Shown piece by piece: positions 8,023-14,855 of a stretch of DNA of 18,291 nucleotides. Both the position numbers and the translations under genes were made by a program. Position 1 is the first letter of the stretch; every line of letters begins with the position of its first letter. The stretch is from DTU080 sp050945315 (GTDB taxonomy: Bacteria > Bacillota > Limnochordia > DTU080): positions 1 to 18,291 of the forward strand of contig JBMNSS010000043.1 in assembly GCA_050945315.1 (NCBI GenBank), in the 5' to 3' direction. The notes below the pieces were generated by a model. The model saw nothing but the letters and a program-made list of their open reading frames with translations. It did not search any database and was not told the DNA's origin.

Positions 8023-9009
8023 GTGATGACGCATTATCGACGCTTAGTGGTATGGGCTTCAGTGGTTACCGTACTCGTGGTGATAGGAGCCCTTTTCTCC
8101 AAACTCTACTATGACCTCACCCTTGAGGGCAGCAATCCTTTTCAATCTGTCTCTCCGGTGCGCGTCAGCGGGGTTATGCGCTTGCAGACCTCCGAGGCCC
8201 GAGTGGTGCCGGCTCAGCAGATTGATCTCGCCTTTCCAGTCTCCGGACAGTTGAGCGCCATCTTGGTTGAGCTCGGTCAAAGGGTCGCAAAAGGGGACGA
8301 GCTGGCCAGACTTGACGATTCGCGCTTGAGACTGTCCGTAGCCAGAGCCAAGGAGAATCTGCGCGCCGCCGAACTGGGCGAAGTGCCTTTTCAGATCGAA
8401 CAAGCCAAGCTGGAATTGGCCGCGGCGGAGCTGGACCTGGAGGCCACCGTTCTCAAAGCTCCCTTTGACGGTCAGGTAATGGCTGTACCCGTGGTTACCG
8501 GTCAGACGGTAACACCGAATATGCATATCGTGACCTTGGCCCAGGTAGAACCACTCATGGTTCGCACTTCGATCGCTCAAAACGCACTCAGACACATTGC
8601 CCCCGGTTTGGCCGCGCTGGTCAACTTGGAGGCGTTTCCCGGTCAGATATGGGAAGGTCACGTGGTTCGAGTGGGCAACCAGGCTGTGCAGACGCCCCAT
8701 GGAATCGCAGTGGAGCTTCTGATACAACTTGACGGACCCAAGGAAGCAGATCCCGGTGACAAGGCTCAGACGATCGTACCGGGCCTTACCGCCACGACCG
8801 AGATCTTGGTACCCCGCAAACAGGGGGCCATAGACATAGCGAACTGGTTCATAGCCGCGCTGTTCATACTGATGCTGGTCATGACATACGTGATCAGTGT
8901 CATCATGACCCCAAAGGTAGAACAGATTCCTGATGACGGTCCGGGCGGACGAGGAGGACGGATGCCGGGTATGGGCTGGGGCGGAGGTCGAGGCTTTGGC
9001 AGGTTCTGA
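8023..9009 (+). CDS. HlyD/membrane-fusion-like adaptor with a C-terminal transmembrane segment
   Basis: A 328-residue protein. It has an N-terminal transmembrane helix (about 8-29), then split lipoyl-like halves (QIDLAFPVSGQLSAILVELG and VLKAPFDGQVMAVPVVTG) around a short helical hairpin (about 105-145), then a beta-barrel-like region. Unlike ordinary adaptors it has a second hydrophobic segment (about 272-295) and a tail rich in Gly, Arg and Met that ends at the C-terminus. The start GTG (8023), or ATG three bases later, follows AGGGAGGGGG, 18 nt after the exporter stop. It is therefore cotranscribed and probably works with that exporter. With two membrane segments the central domain would face outward and both ends would lie in the cytoplasm. 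The fold is secure from the lipoyl motifs; the partner and role are inferred. Confidence 0.88.
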   Translation: MMTHYRRLVVWASVVTVLVVIGALFSKLYYDLTLEGSNPFQSVSPVRVSGVMRLQTSEARVVPAQQIDLAFPVSGQLSAILVELGQRVAKGDELARLDDSRLRLSVARAKENLRAAELGEVPFQIEQAKLELAAAELDLEATVLKAPFDGQVMAVPVVTGQTVTPNMHIVTLAQVEPLMVRTSIAQNALRHIAPGLAALVNLEAFPGQIWEGHVVRVGNQAVQTPHGIAVELLIQLDGPKEADPGDKAQTIVPGLTATTEILVPRKQGAIDIANWFIAALFILMLVMTYVISVIMTPKVEQIPDDGPGGRGGRMPGMGWGGGRGFGRF

Positions 9010-9294
9010 AAAGGAGGCTCCCTCCGGCCTCCCATTCGACAAAGAGCGCTTCTCAACTTCTCTTTGTGAGAGGCGCTCTCTGTCCCTGCACTCACGACAC
9101 AAATGGTTGTCGCCTGTCAACTGCGGTTGCTCTGTGCGCAGCGACACCGCGAACGCCAGGCAGCTTGACTTCCCGATTCACCGGATCGCCAATGGGCCAA
9201 GAAGACGGATCAGACGGCCAAGCGCCGGACACAGATCATGTTGCCCGGCGGCTTACGACTCCTTGAGTGACTCGGCCAAGGCCCCGACAACAAG
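9010..9294. other. Non-coding stretch between adaptor gene and terminator, with hairpins
   Basis: I see no convincing gene here; the short open frames lack ribosome-binding sites and recognisable sequence. Just after the adaptor stop there is a G/C-rich inverted repeat (GGAGGC, 9013-9018, with GCCTCC, 9027-9032). Next comes a 13-bp hairpin, AGAGCGCTTCTCA (9043-9055) with TGAGAGGCGCTCT (9067-9079), which has one G-U pair in RNA and an 11-nt loop. Neither is followed by a T-run, so they may protect the 3' end of the operon mRNA rather than terminate it efficiently. A further TGTCGC/GCGACA pair lies near 9110-9165. The rest is featureless to me. Confidence 0.5.
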
Positions 9295-9322
9295 AAAAAA
9301 CCCCAAAATGACGGGGTTTTTT
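9295..9322 (-). terminator. Intrinsic terminator after tRNA-Arg, usable in both directions
   Basis: AAAAAACCCC (9295-9304) and GGGGTTTTTT (9313-9322) form a perfect stem with an 8-nt loop and T-runs on both strands. It lies immediately past the 3' end of the minus-strand tRNA and also faces the plus-strand exporter operon. Confidence 0.9.
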
Positions 9323-9323
9323 C

Positions 9324-9400
9324 TGGCGCGCCCGAGAGGGCTCGAACCTCTGACCTCTTGATTCGTAGTCAAGCACTCTATCCAGCTGAGCTACGGGCGC
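9324..9400 (-). tRNA. tRNA-Arg (anticodon ACG)
   Basis: A complete 77-nt cloverleaf. The acceptor stem pairs GCGCCCG with CGGGCGC, followed by discriminator G and an encoded CCA. The D arm is GCTC/GAGT, the anticodon stem CTTGA/TCAAG has loop CTACGAA, and the T arm AGAGG/CCTCT has loop TTCGAGC. The anticodon is at 9366-9364 and reads CGN arginine codons after A34 is deaminated to inosine. It has its own promoter and terminator. Confidence 0.96.
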
Positions 9401-9413
9401 CAACCGCTTTCAC

Positions 9414-9442
9414 ATTATAGCACTATTGCTCGCCGGGCGCAA
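9414..9442 (-). promoter_or_regulatory. Promoter of tRNA-Arg
   Basis: On the minus strand, -35 TTGCGC (9442-9437) and a perfect -10 TATAAT (9419-9414) have a 17-bp spacer. Transcription should start about 7 nt before the mature tRNA 5' end. Confidence 0.75.
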
Positions 9443-9641
9443 CTGCAAATCGCGCATGCGCCCCAAAAAAACCGCGGCGCGGACATGGTGTGAAAACCGC
9501 AATCTGCGTACTACAAAACGTCTTATTGAATACCCATAGACAGAAAAAGGAAAACCGCTTGCTGTATAGTATCTCTATCTCATCGCCGTGAGGCCACGCT
9601 ACTGCCTGCCACACCACACATCTTCGGAGGGATTCCCGGCT

Positions 9642-10664
9642 ATGACACGGAAAGCGGACCTCGTCCTAGAAGGAGGCGGTATAAAAGCTATCGCCTTGGT
9701 GGGTGCCATCAACTACGCGGAAACGAATGGTTACTCGTGGAATAACATAGCCGGGACCTCGGCGGGGGCCCTCGTCGGCTCATTCATGGTAGCCGGGTAT
9801 TCGGGGAAGGCCCTCAAAGATATGATTCTGAACATGGATTTCACTGCTCTGTGTGACAAGCGCCTCGTTCACCGCCTGCCCGTTGTCGGTCCGGCAGCGG
9901 CCATAGCCCTCTACATGGGCTTATATCGCGGTCAGGCGCTTGAAGCCTGGATCCGTGACATCTTACTCAGTAAGGGGCTGCGAACGTTTGGTGATCTCAA
10001 GGTCTATGATGAGCGCAATCCGCGCTATCGCTATCGACTGCAAGTCATCGCCTCGGATCTGTCACGGGGCCGCATGCTGATACTACCGGACGACATCAAG
10101 GTCTATGGCCTTGATCCGGATTACCTCGAGGTGGCACGGGCCATACGTATGAGCACAAGTATTCCTTTCTTCTACGAGCCAGTGGTCCTGCGGCCTTTGA
10201 AATCCACTTCCCACAACTACATAGTCGACGGCGGCGTGCTCAGCAACTACCCTGTCTGGATCTTCGACTGCCCTCCGCATCGAGTGCCCCGATGGCCCAC
10301 CATAGGGCTGCGACTAGTTGATCCACGAGCAGGGAAGCCCAACAGAATCACCGGACCCCTGTCCTTATTGACTGCTCTCTTTTCGACTATGCTGGAAGCT
10401 CACGATGCCCGTCACATAGAGGAAGCCAACTTCGTGCGCACTGTCGCCATCGACACCCTGGGCGTGGGAACCGTTGATTTCAACCTGCCCAAAGCCACTC
10501 GACTACGACTGTATGATTCCGGCGTTTCCGCCGCCAGAGACTTCCTGAAGACATGGAACTTCGAAATCTATAAGACGCGCTACAGGCTCCCGAAAGACCT
10601 AGCTACCGTCTATCAAGCAAAACGTTCCGCGACAACGGGAACAACGAACCTGTTGCCCAATTAG
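9642..10664 (+). CDS. Patatin-like phospholipase family protein
   Basis: A 340-residue predicted lipid acyl hydrolase with a Ser-Asp dyad. The oxyanion-hole loop EGGGIKA is at 10-16, the nucleophile elbow GTSAG at 38-42 (Ser40), and the catalytic aspartate in VDGG (D196). The start is ATG 9642: it has GGAGG 11 nt upstream and begins right before the conserved core, whereas an in-frame extension from 9588 adds 18 unconserved residues without a good site. Most relatives have Gly where this protein has Ala16 in the GGGxKG loop. There is no signal peptide or clear membrane helix, so it is probably cytoplasmic or peripheral. No companion gene is in the same direction. Its last 21 codons overlap the convergent DUF697 gene. 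The substrate is unknown; phospholipids or other acyl esters are expected. Confidence 0.92.
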   Translation: MTRKADLVLEGGGIKAIALVGAINYAETNGYSWNNIAGTSAGALVGSFMVAGYSGKALKDMILNMDFTALCDKRLVHRLPVVGPAAAIALYMGLYRGQALEAWIRDILLSKGLRTFGDLKVYDERNPRYRYRLQVIASDLSRGRMLILPDDIKVYGLDPDYLEVARAIRMSTSIPFFYEPVVLRPLKSTSHNYIVDGGVLSNYPVWIFDCPPHRVPRWPTIGLRLVDPRAGKPNRITGPLSLLTALFSTMLEAHDARHIEEANFVRTVAIDTLGVGTVDFNLPKATRLRLYDSGVSAARDFLKTWNFEIYKTRYRLPKDLATVYQAKRSATTGTTNLLPN

Positions 10665-11342
10665 ACTCCCCGGCGCATCGTACTCTTGCTGACAGTAAGG
10701 ACAAACGCTCTTAATCGGTGACAGACCGGTTGAGTATTTCCGCCCGGGATACAAAACGACCGTCGAGCGCGGAGCCACAAACGAAGCCTGGGTGGATCCG
10801 GCCTCGGCGATCGGTTCCGCGGGATTCTCCTTGCCCAGTACCGTCTCTGCCCGTCGTCGCCCTTCACTCAGCGCCAATGACCAGATCTTCCTGACTTCCT
10901 CAACCAGAATAGGTAGTCCCGCACGCTTCTGATCAAAGTAATACTCCGCAATACGGCCTATGGCGTAGGTGGATGCAAACATCAGCGGCCCGGCCATCAA
11001 ACCGCCCACAGTGGGAAGACCAAGCTTATACAGACTGGCCATACCATGCTGAGCCAGCAATCCCAAACCGATCATCCCGCCGAGTTCCTTCAAAATGTCC
11101 TCGGCCTGTTTCTTGCCGACGGGGAACCCTTTTATCTCTCCGATTTTGGCGGCCATAAAGACCTGCACGGGAGTGTGTATCAAAACGTCAACAACAGGGA
11201 GCGGCTGAATGGCAAGCCCTGCACATACGGCTGCCGTGAGAAAAACCACCCTTTCCACACGTGCAGCCTCAGCCAAACGGGGGTCATCATTCTCACGCAG
11301 CTGGGCTTCAAAGGTTCGTCTGAGCTCATCGGCCCGTCGCAT
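10599..11342 (-). CDS. DUF697-type membrane protein with a C-terminal zinc ribbon
   Basis: A 247-residue protein of unknown function. A charged helical N-terminus (1-30) is followed by hydrophobic segments (about 31-66, 80-100 and 110-135) that resemble DUF697, including the run PLPVVDVLIHTPVQVFMAAKIG typical of that family. The C-terminus has two CxxC pairs, C214/C217 and C234/C237, in an MJ0042-like zinc-ribbon pattern (CPYC...RCSRC.GTF). I chose ATG 11342 because GGGGAGGG lies 10 nt upstream; a TTG at 11411 would add 23 residues but its AAGGA abuts the start codon. The 3' end overlaps the patatin gene by 66 bp, and the overlap encodes the second CxxC pair. Related DUF697 proteins are often attached to GTPases, but none is here. 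The DUF697 assignment is by pattern, not by a search. Confidence 0.75.
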   Translation of the reverse strand: MRRADELRRTFEAQLRENDDPRLAEAARVERVVFLTAAVCAGLAIQPLPVVDVLIHTPVQVFMAAKIGEIKGFPVGKKQAEDILKELGGMIGLGLLAQHGMASLYKLGLPTVGGLMAGPLMFASTYAIGRIAEYYFDQKRAGLPILVEEVRKIWSLALSEGRRRAETVLGKENPAEPIAEAGSTQASFVAPRSTVVLYPGRKYSTGLSPIKSVCPYCQQEYDAPGSLIGQQVRCSRCRGTFCLIDGS

Positions 11343-11522
11343 CTGATCTCTGCCCTCCCCGGAAGATTTTCCGTCCGCACAAACAGTCGGAGTCTCCAAC
11401 TTCGCCGGCAATCCTTAGGGTACACCCGATAACCTGTCCATGTCCCTCTCTGTCTACATTCTACCTGTTACAGCAGTACCCTGGTAGTCTCATCGCTCTC
11501 AGAGGTAAAAAGAGTTGGCACT

Positions 11523-13409
11523 TCAGGGATTTGTTGCCGGCTCGATCTTCCGGTTCTCTTGCCCCTTGAACAAGGCCGTCAAGCGGTTGGGCCAATCGGT
11601 GAGAATGCCGTCCGCCCCCGCTGTGATCATCTGTTTCATCGTCTGTTGGTTATTGACAACTCCGACATGAACCTTCATTCCCGCCCGATGAGCCAATCGA
11701 ATGTGCGCCGGATTGGCCAGTTGTACCACACCCAGGCGGTGCGGTATCAGCAAGTAGCGAGCGGGCGGCCCATAAAACACCCCGACGCCCAGGCGAATCA
11801 TGATGAAGAAACGTCGGATCTCATCCTGGGAAAGGCCGGTCGGGACTTCTGGAGCCAGCGTACGAAAATGCCGTATGGTGGGACCGTCATCAGATACTAC
11901 AATGGCTCGATGACGTGCATCAGCGGCATCAAGCACGTCGAGCACATCACGGGCCGCATCTTCACCCCGATCCTTGATGTTCACATAAAAATAGGCGGTC
12001 GGATACGCCGACAACACCGTCTCCAATGTAGGTATCCGCACGTTTCGTCCTCGATAGGGATAGACTTCACCGTCAGAGGTGAAGTGATGGCCTGCGTCCA
12101 AGCGCCGCAGCTCCACCACCGACATGTCACTGACAACGCCTTCCACCCCGGTGACAGGCCCGGTGTTCTCCTCCGCGAAAACCATGGGGATGCGATCCAG
12201 ACTTCGGCGCACGTCGAGGTGCAAGATATGGGCCCCGGCTTGCAGTCCTTCTCCGAATGCAGCGAGCGTATTGCCCGGGGCCAGTCCCGCCGCTCCCCGG
12301 TGACCGATCACAATCGGCTCGGATCCCAACGGAAGCTCAGGTAGATACGGTGACACGTCTGATTCAGCGAGCGGGACACCCTCCGGATCGGGTTGTTGCC
12401 CGCTATCCAGAGCCATGAGCGATACTCCTATAGCCAACAAAGCACAAAAAGTCACCACCGCAGCCCAGGAGGTTGCGGGTGCGTACCATCTGGCCGGCAC
12501 AGGCACGTCAGCCAGAAAGGGATGGTCACGGCCCGGATCCCCCTCACAAGAGGAAGGTGTCTGTTGTCTCGCCCCCAGACGCACACAACCAAACACCGCC
12601 GGCATTCCTACAGTGATCCACATAGTCAGAGCGCAATAAGCAAACATGGAGGCTATGCCAGGGGCCAGCTGCTTCCGACTGACTAACCAATAACCCAGCA
12701 TCAACGTAGGCCCGCCGATTGCCAAGCGTCCCAACACTTGACCAGCCGTCAAGGACTCGTCCGAATCCTCGGGTGTCTGCTGCGTGATCTCACCGAGCAA
12801 CAACCCCATCGCGGCACCGGCTATGCGAAAACCGTCATCAGATTGCACCGGAAGAGCAGCCAAGTAAGGCAACAGGACGCTCAAGAGCCAGTGTCGCCCC
12901 ATAGGTTGAAAATGCTTGATCATCCGTTGAGGACGACGCACGGCAAACCAGGCCACCGCGACACCGATAGCGATCCCCCCACAGACCTGATACATATAAT
13001 GCACGCCAAGGTACAAACGGGACAAAGAGATCATGATGACCATCACGAAAGCGGCTATGGTCATCAGCCTGGTCCGCGCATGCCAGGCAAGAAAACCCCA
13101 GAACGTCGCCGCCAGCTGGGCATGCCCGGAGGGAAATCCCGCACTCCATTCGTCAACCATGACCCGCAGGATCTCATCAGACGGTCTGGGCATGCCCAAG
13201 GCGTCTTTTAACACACTGCTTATCCACGTGGAGACCAAGACGGCAAGCAAGAGACGCTTGCCGACCCGGCGATCCACACACCACAAGACGATGGTCACCA
13301 GAAGCAGATAAGCAAACTCACTGCCAAGAATTGTTATCCAGTAGAAAAGTTTATCAAGTCCGGGGACAGGGAATTGCTGCAGCCAGATGTTCACAGCCTC
13401 AGAAAACAA
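11523..13409 (-). CDS. PAP2-family phosphatase fused to a degenerate glycerophosphodiesterase-like domain
   Basis: A 628-residue membrane protein. The N-terminal PAP2 (lipid phosphatase) domain is intact: K68-x6-R75P76, the PSGH motif (S94, H96) and SR-x5-H (S130, R131, H137). Further hydrophobic segments run to about residue 345. A GDPD-like barrel (about 365-620) begins IGHRGAAGLAPGNTLAAF. The expected catalytic Glu of APEN is Gly379, the Glu of ExD is His397 (D399 remains), the second catalytic His is Ala412, and the Glu of NIEIK is Asn477. Only H370 and D399 remain, so phosphodiesterase activity is doubtful. The start TTG 13409 follows GGGGAGGAG at a normal distance; GTG 13394 is an alternative. 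The gene lies 31 nt after the esterase stop, probably in one operon. It is likely to dephosphorylate a lipid phosphate at the membrane; the second domain may bind rather than cleave. Confidence 0.9.
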   Translation of the reverse strand: MFSEAVNIWLQQFPVPGLDKLFYWITILGSEFAYLLLVTIVLWCVDRRVGKRLLLAVLVSTWISSVLKDALGMPRPSDEILRVMVDEWSAGFPSGHAQLAATFWGFLAWHARTRLMTIAAFVMVIMISLSRLYLGVHYMYQVCGGIAIGVAVAWFAVRRPQRMIKHFQPMGRHWLLSVLLPYLAALPVQSDDGFRIAGAAMGLLLGEITQQTPEDSDESLTAGQVLGRLAIGGPTLMLGYWLVSRKQLAPGIASMFAYCALTMWITVGMPAVFGCVRLGARQQTPSSCEGDPGRDHPFLADVPVPARWYAPATSWAAVVTFCALLAIGVSLMALDSGQQPDPEGVPLAESDVSPYLPELPLGSEPIVIGHRGAAGLAPGNTLAAFGEGLQAGAHILHLDVRRSLDRIPMVFAEENTGPVTGVEGVVSDMSVVELRRLDAGHHFTSDGEVYPYRGRNVRIPTLETVLSAYPTAYFYVNIKDRGEDAARDVLDVLDAADARHRAIVVSDDGPTIRHFRTLAPEVPTGLSQDEIRRFFIMIRLGVGVFYGPPARYLLIPHRLGVVQLANPAHIRLAHRAGMKVHVGVVNNQQTMKQMITAGADGILTDWPNRLTALFKGQENRKIEPATNP

Positions 13410-13440
13410 ACCCTCTCCTCCCCGCGTTCAGTCTCACTCG

Positions 13441-14157
13441 TTACGTTCCTAACATGACCCGAGCATGCTGCTCCAAAGCCGCTCTTACATGCTCATCCCA
13501 GTAGTCCCAGTTATGCACACCGGGATGCTCCTCATAGGTATGGGATATCCCCAGCCGGTTGAGATGATCACGGAAACGTCTGTTCTGATCCAGCAGGTAG
13601 TCCTCCGTACCGCAATCGAAAGACAGCACCGGCAACTCCTTGCCCTTAGCCGCACCGGCTATGGCGTAGATATCAGCGTCAGTTTCAGGCGGGAAGACAT
13701 GTCCTCTCTCAGCCATCTCCCCAACGGTCCAAAGTGCCGAAGAATGCGCCCACACTGAAGCAAAACGCTCCGGATACTTCAATGCCAGACGCAGGCTGCC
13801 AAAACCGCCCATGGACAATCCACCGATGGCCGCCTTGCCTTCCCGTACGTTGTATGTACTACTCAGATGCTCCGGGAGATCTTTCATAATGAAATCTTCA
13901 TAGCGTTCACGACCGCCCGCATTCATCCAAAAGCTTAACGCGCCATCCGGCATGATGACCAAGAAGGGTAAGTTCGCTACGTGTCGGACCAAGTTACTTC
14001 TGTAAAGCCAAGCCGTATGATCATCGCTGGCCCCGTGGAGCTGGTACAAAACCGGGTAGGGACCGGGCCCGGCTTCCTTGGGATCGGGTATTATGGCACT
14101 GTAGGTCACGTGACGTCCCAGCGCTCTGCTTTTCATCTGAACCGTCGCCGTAATCAT
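13441..14157 (-). CDS. Alpha/beta-hydrolase esterase (putative esterase / EstA-like, esterase D superfamily)
   Basis: A 238-residue soluble hydrolase with a complete triad: nucleophile S115 in GGLSMGG, acid D186 in CGTEDYLL and H215 in PGVHNWDYW. The oxyanion region YQLHGASDDHTAW (38-50) fits the family. It resembles tributyrin esterase EstA and S-formylglutathione hydrolase relatives and has the usual length. There is no signal peptide, so it should be cytoplasmic. The ATG 14157 has GGGAGG 8 nt upstream. It is probably the first gene of an operon with the PAP2-GDPD gene. The substrate is not evident; short acyl esters or deacylation of carbohydrates are usual for the family. Confidence 0.92.
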   Translation of the reverse strand: MITATVQMKSRALGRHVTYSAIIPDPKEAGPGPYPVLYQLHGASDDHTAWLYRSNLVRHVANLPFLVIMPDGALSFWMNAGGRERYEDFIMKDLPEHLSSTYNVREGKAAIGGLSMGGFGSLRLALKYPERFASVWAHSSALWTVGEMAERGHVFPPETDADIYAIAGAAKGKELPVLSFDCGTEDYLLDQNRRFRDHLNRLGISHTYEEHPGVHNWDYWDEHVRAALEQHARVMLGT

Positions 14158-14189
14158 CTATGTCAACCTCCCGCCGCTTTTTTCGGTAC

Positions 14190-14228
14190 ATAAAGAACGA
14201 GCCCCGAGGTATATACCACCCGGGACTC
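14190..14228 (-). terminator. Terminator downstream of tRNA-Ser
   Basis: On the minus strand GAGTCCCGGG (14228-14219) pairs with TCGGGGCTC (about 14207-14199), using G-U pairs, around an inner GGTATATACC. It is followed by GTTCTTTATG, a moderate T-rich run. It ends tRNA transcription before the esterase gene. Confidence 0.65.
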
Positions 14229-14238
14229 ATGATATCCA
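14210..14238 (-). promoter_or_regulatory. Possible esterase promoter inside the tRNA-Ser terminator
   Basis: An extended -10 element TGGTATATA (14218-14210) lies 17 bp downstream of a weak -35, TGGATA (14238-14233). Transcription would begin near 14203, about 45 nt before the esterase start. Confidence 0.4.
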
Positions 14239-14242
14239 TTCT

Positions 14243-14337
14243 TGGCGGAAGGGGAGGGATTCGAACCCTCGGTAGGAGTTTATGCCCCTACTACAGTTTA
14301 GCAAACTGCCGCCTTCGACCGGCTCGGCCACCCTTCC
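14243..14337 (-). tRNA. tRNA-Ser (anticodon GCU)
   Basis: A complete 95-nt class II tRNA. The acceptor stem pairs GGAAGGG with CCCTTCC, followed by discriminator G and an encoded CCA. The D arm contains GGCCGAGCCGGTCGAAGGC. The anticodon stem GCAGT/ACTGT holds loop TTGCTAA (anticodon at 14302-14300). There is a long variable arm pairing GTAGG with CCTAC, and a T arm GAGGG/CCCTC with loop TTCGAAT. It reads AGC and AGU. Confidence 0.96.
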
Positions 14338-14352
14338 GGACCATACAGCAAC

Positions 14353-14382
14353 AGTTTAGCATATCCGGGCCCAATCAGTCAA
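14353..14382 (-). promoter_or_regulatory. Promoter of tRNA-Ser
   Basis: On the minus strand, -35 TTGACT (14382-14377) and -10 TAAACT (14358-14353) are 18 bp apart. Transcription should start near 14346, about 9 nt before the mature tRNA. Confidence 0.7.
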
Positions 14383-14491
14383 CGTCTGTTTCCGCCGCGA
14401 TGCGACCCGAATACCTGAAACCTTTGGCAGGAACAGCGATCAGGCGAGACAAATACTCTGCATATGGACGCCAGCACAGGGAGTGAGCGTA

Positions 14492-14848
14492 GTGACCGAT
14501 CCGTCCTCCTGGTTCTCCGGATTTTCCTCTCTGCAAATCGATTGGACAACCTTAGGAAAAGAAGTGGGCCTGGGCGCCATTTTTGGTTTCGCCATCGGCT
14601 TCGCCGCTAAAATGACCATGAAACTGGTTCTCATCGTGATAGGAGTACTGTTGCTCTTGGCCGTGCTATTGGAGCAAAAGGGGATCATCACCGTGCAGTG
14701 GGACGTATTGGAAGCCACCTATGGTCAAAGCATCAACTCCAAAGCCATTACGGAGGCCTTGACTCAATTCGCTCAGCGTCTCGGTCGTCTGATCCCGCTC
14801 TCAGGCGGCTTCGTCGCCGGCTTCTTACTCGGGTTCCGTGTCGGTTAG
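14492..14848 (+). CDS. FUN14-family small membrane protein
   Basis: A 118-residue protein. A glycine-zipper membrane region (about 25-60; GLGAIFGFAIGFAAKMTMKL) is followed by a second hydrophobic run, the motif QKGIITVQWD and a C-terminal segment GGFVAGFLLGFRVG. This order matches FUN14 proteins, known in eukaryotes as FUNDC1-type mitochondrial outer-membrane proteins and widespread but poorly studied in bacteria. I chose GTG 14492 because AGGGAG lies 8 nt upstream; GTG 14483 is in frame but overlaps that site. It is a single-gene unit converging on the methyltransferase with 7 nt between the stops. The function in bacteria is not established. Confidence 0.82.
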   Translation: MTDPSSWFSGFSSLQIDWTTLGKEVGLGAIFGFAIGFAAKMTMKLVLIVIGVLLLLAVLLEQKGIITVQWDVLEATYGQSINSKAITEALTQFAQRLGRLIPLSGGFVAGFLLGFRVG

Positions 14849-14855
14849 GACTGAC

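Noticed and set aside
8059..9147. A 362-codon open frame on the minus strand opposite the adaptor gene
   Set aside because: The plus strand encodes a clear lipoyl-type adaptor with a good ribosome-binding site. The reverse frame gives no recognisable protein.
9324..9400. tRNA-Arg as an attachment site for an integrated element
   Set aside because: I see no second copy of the tRNA 3' end in the window and no integrase or phage genes.
9642..11342. Patatin plus DUF697 gene as an anti-phage defence pair
   Set aside because: They are convergent rather than in one operon, and no sensor such as a nucleotidyltransferase, TIR or ATPase is near. The patatin fold alone is not evidence for defence.
14483..14848. 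Longer start for the FUN14 gene at GTG 14483
   Set aside because: This codon overlaps the only good Shine-Dalgarno sequence (AGGGAG, 14478-14483), which is properly spaced for GTG 14492.
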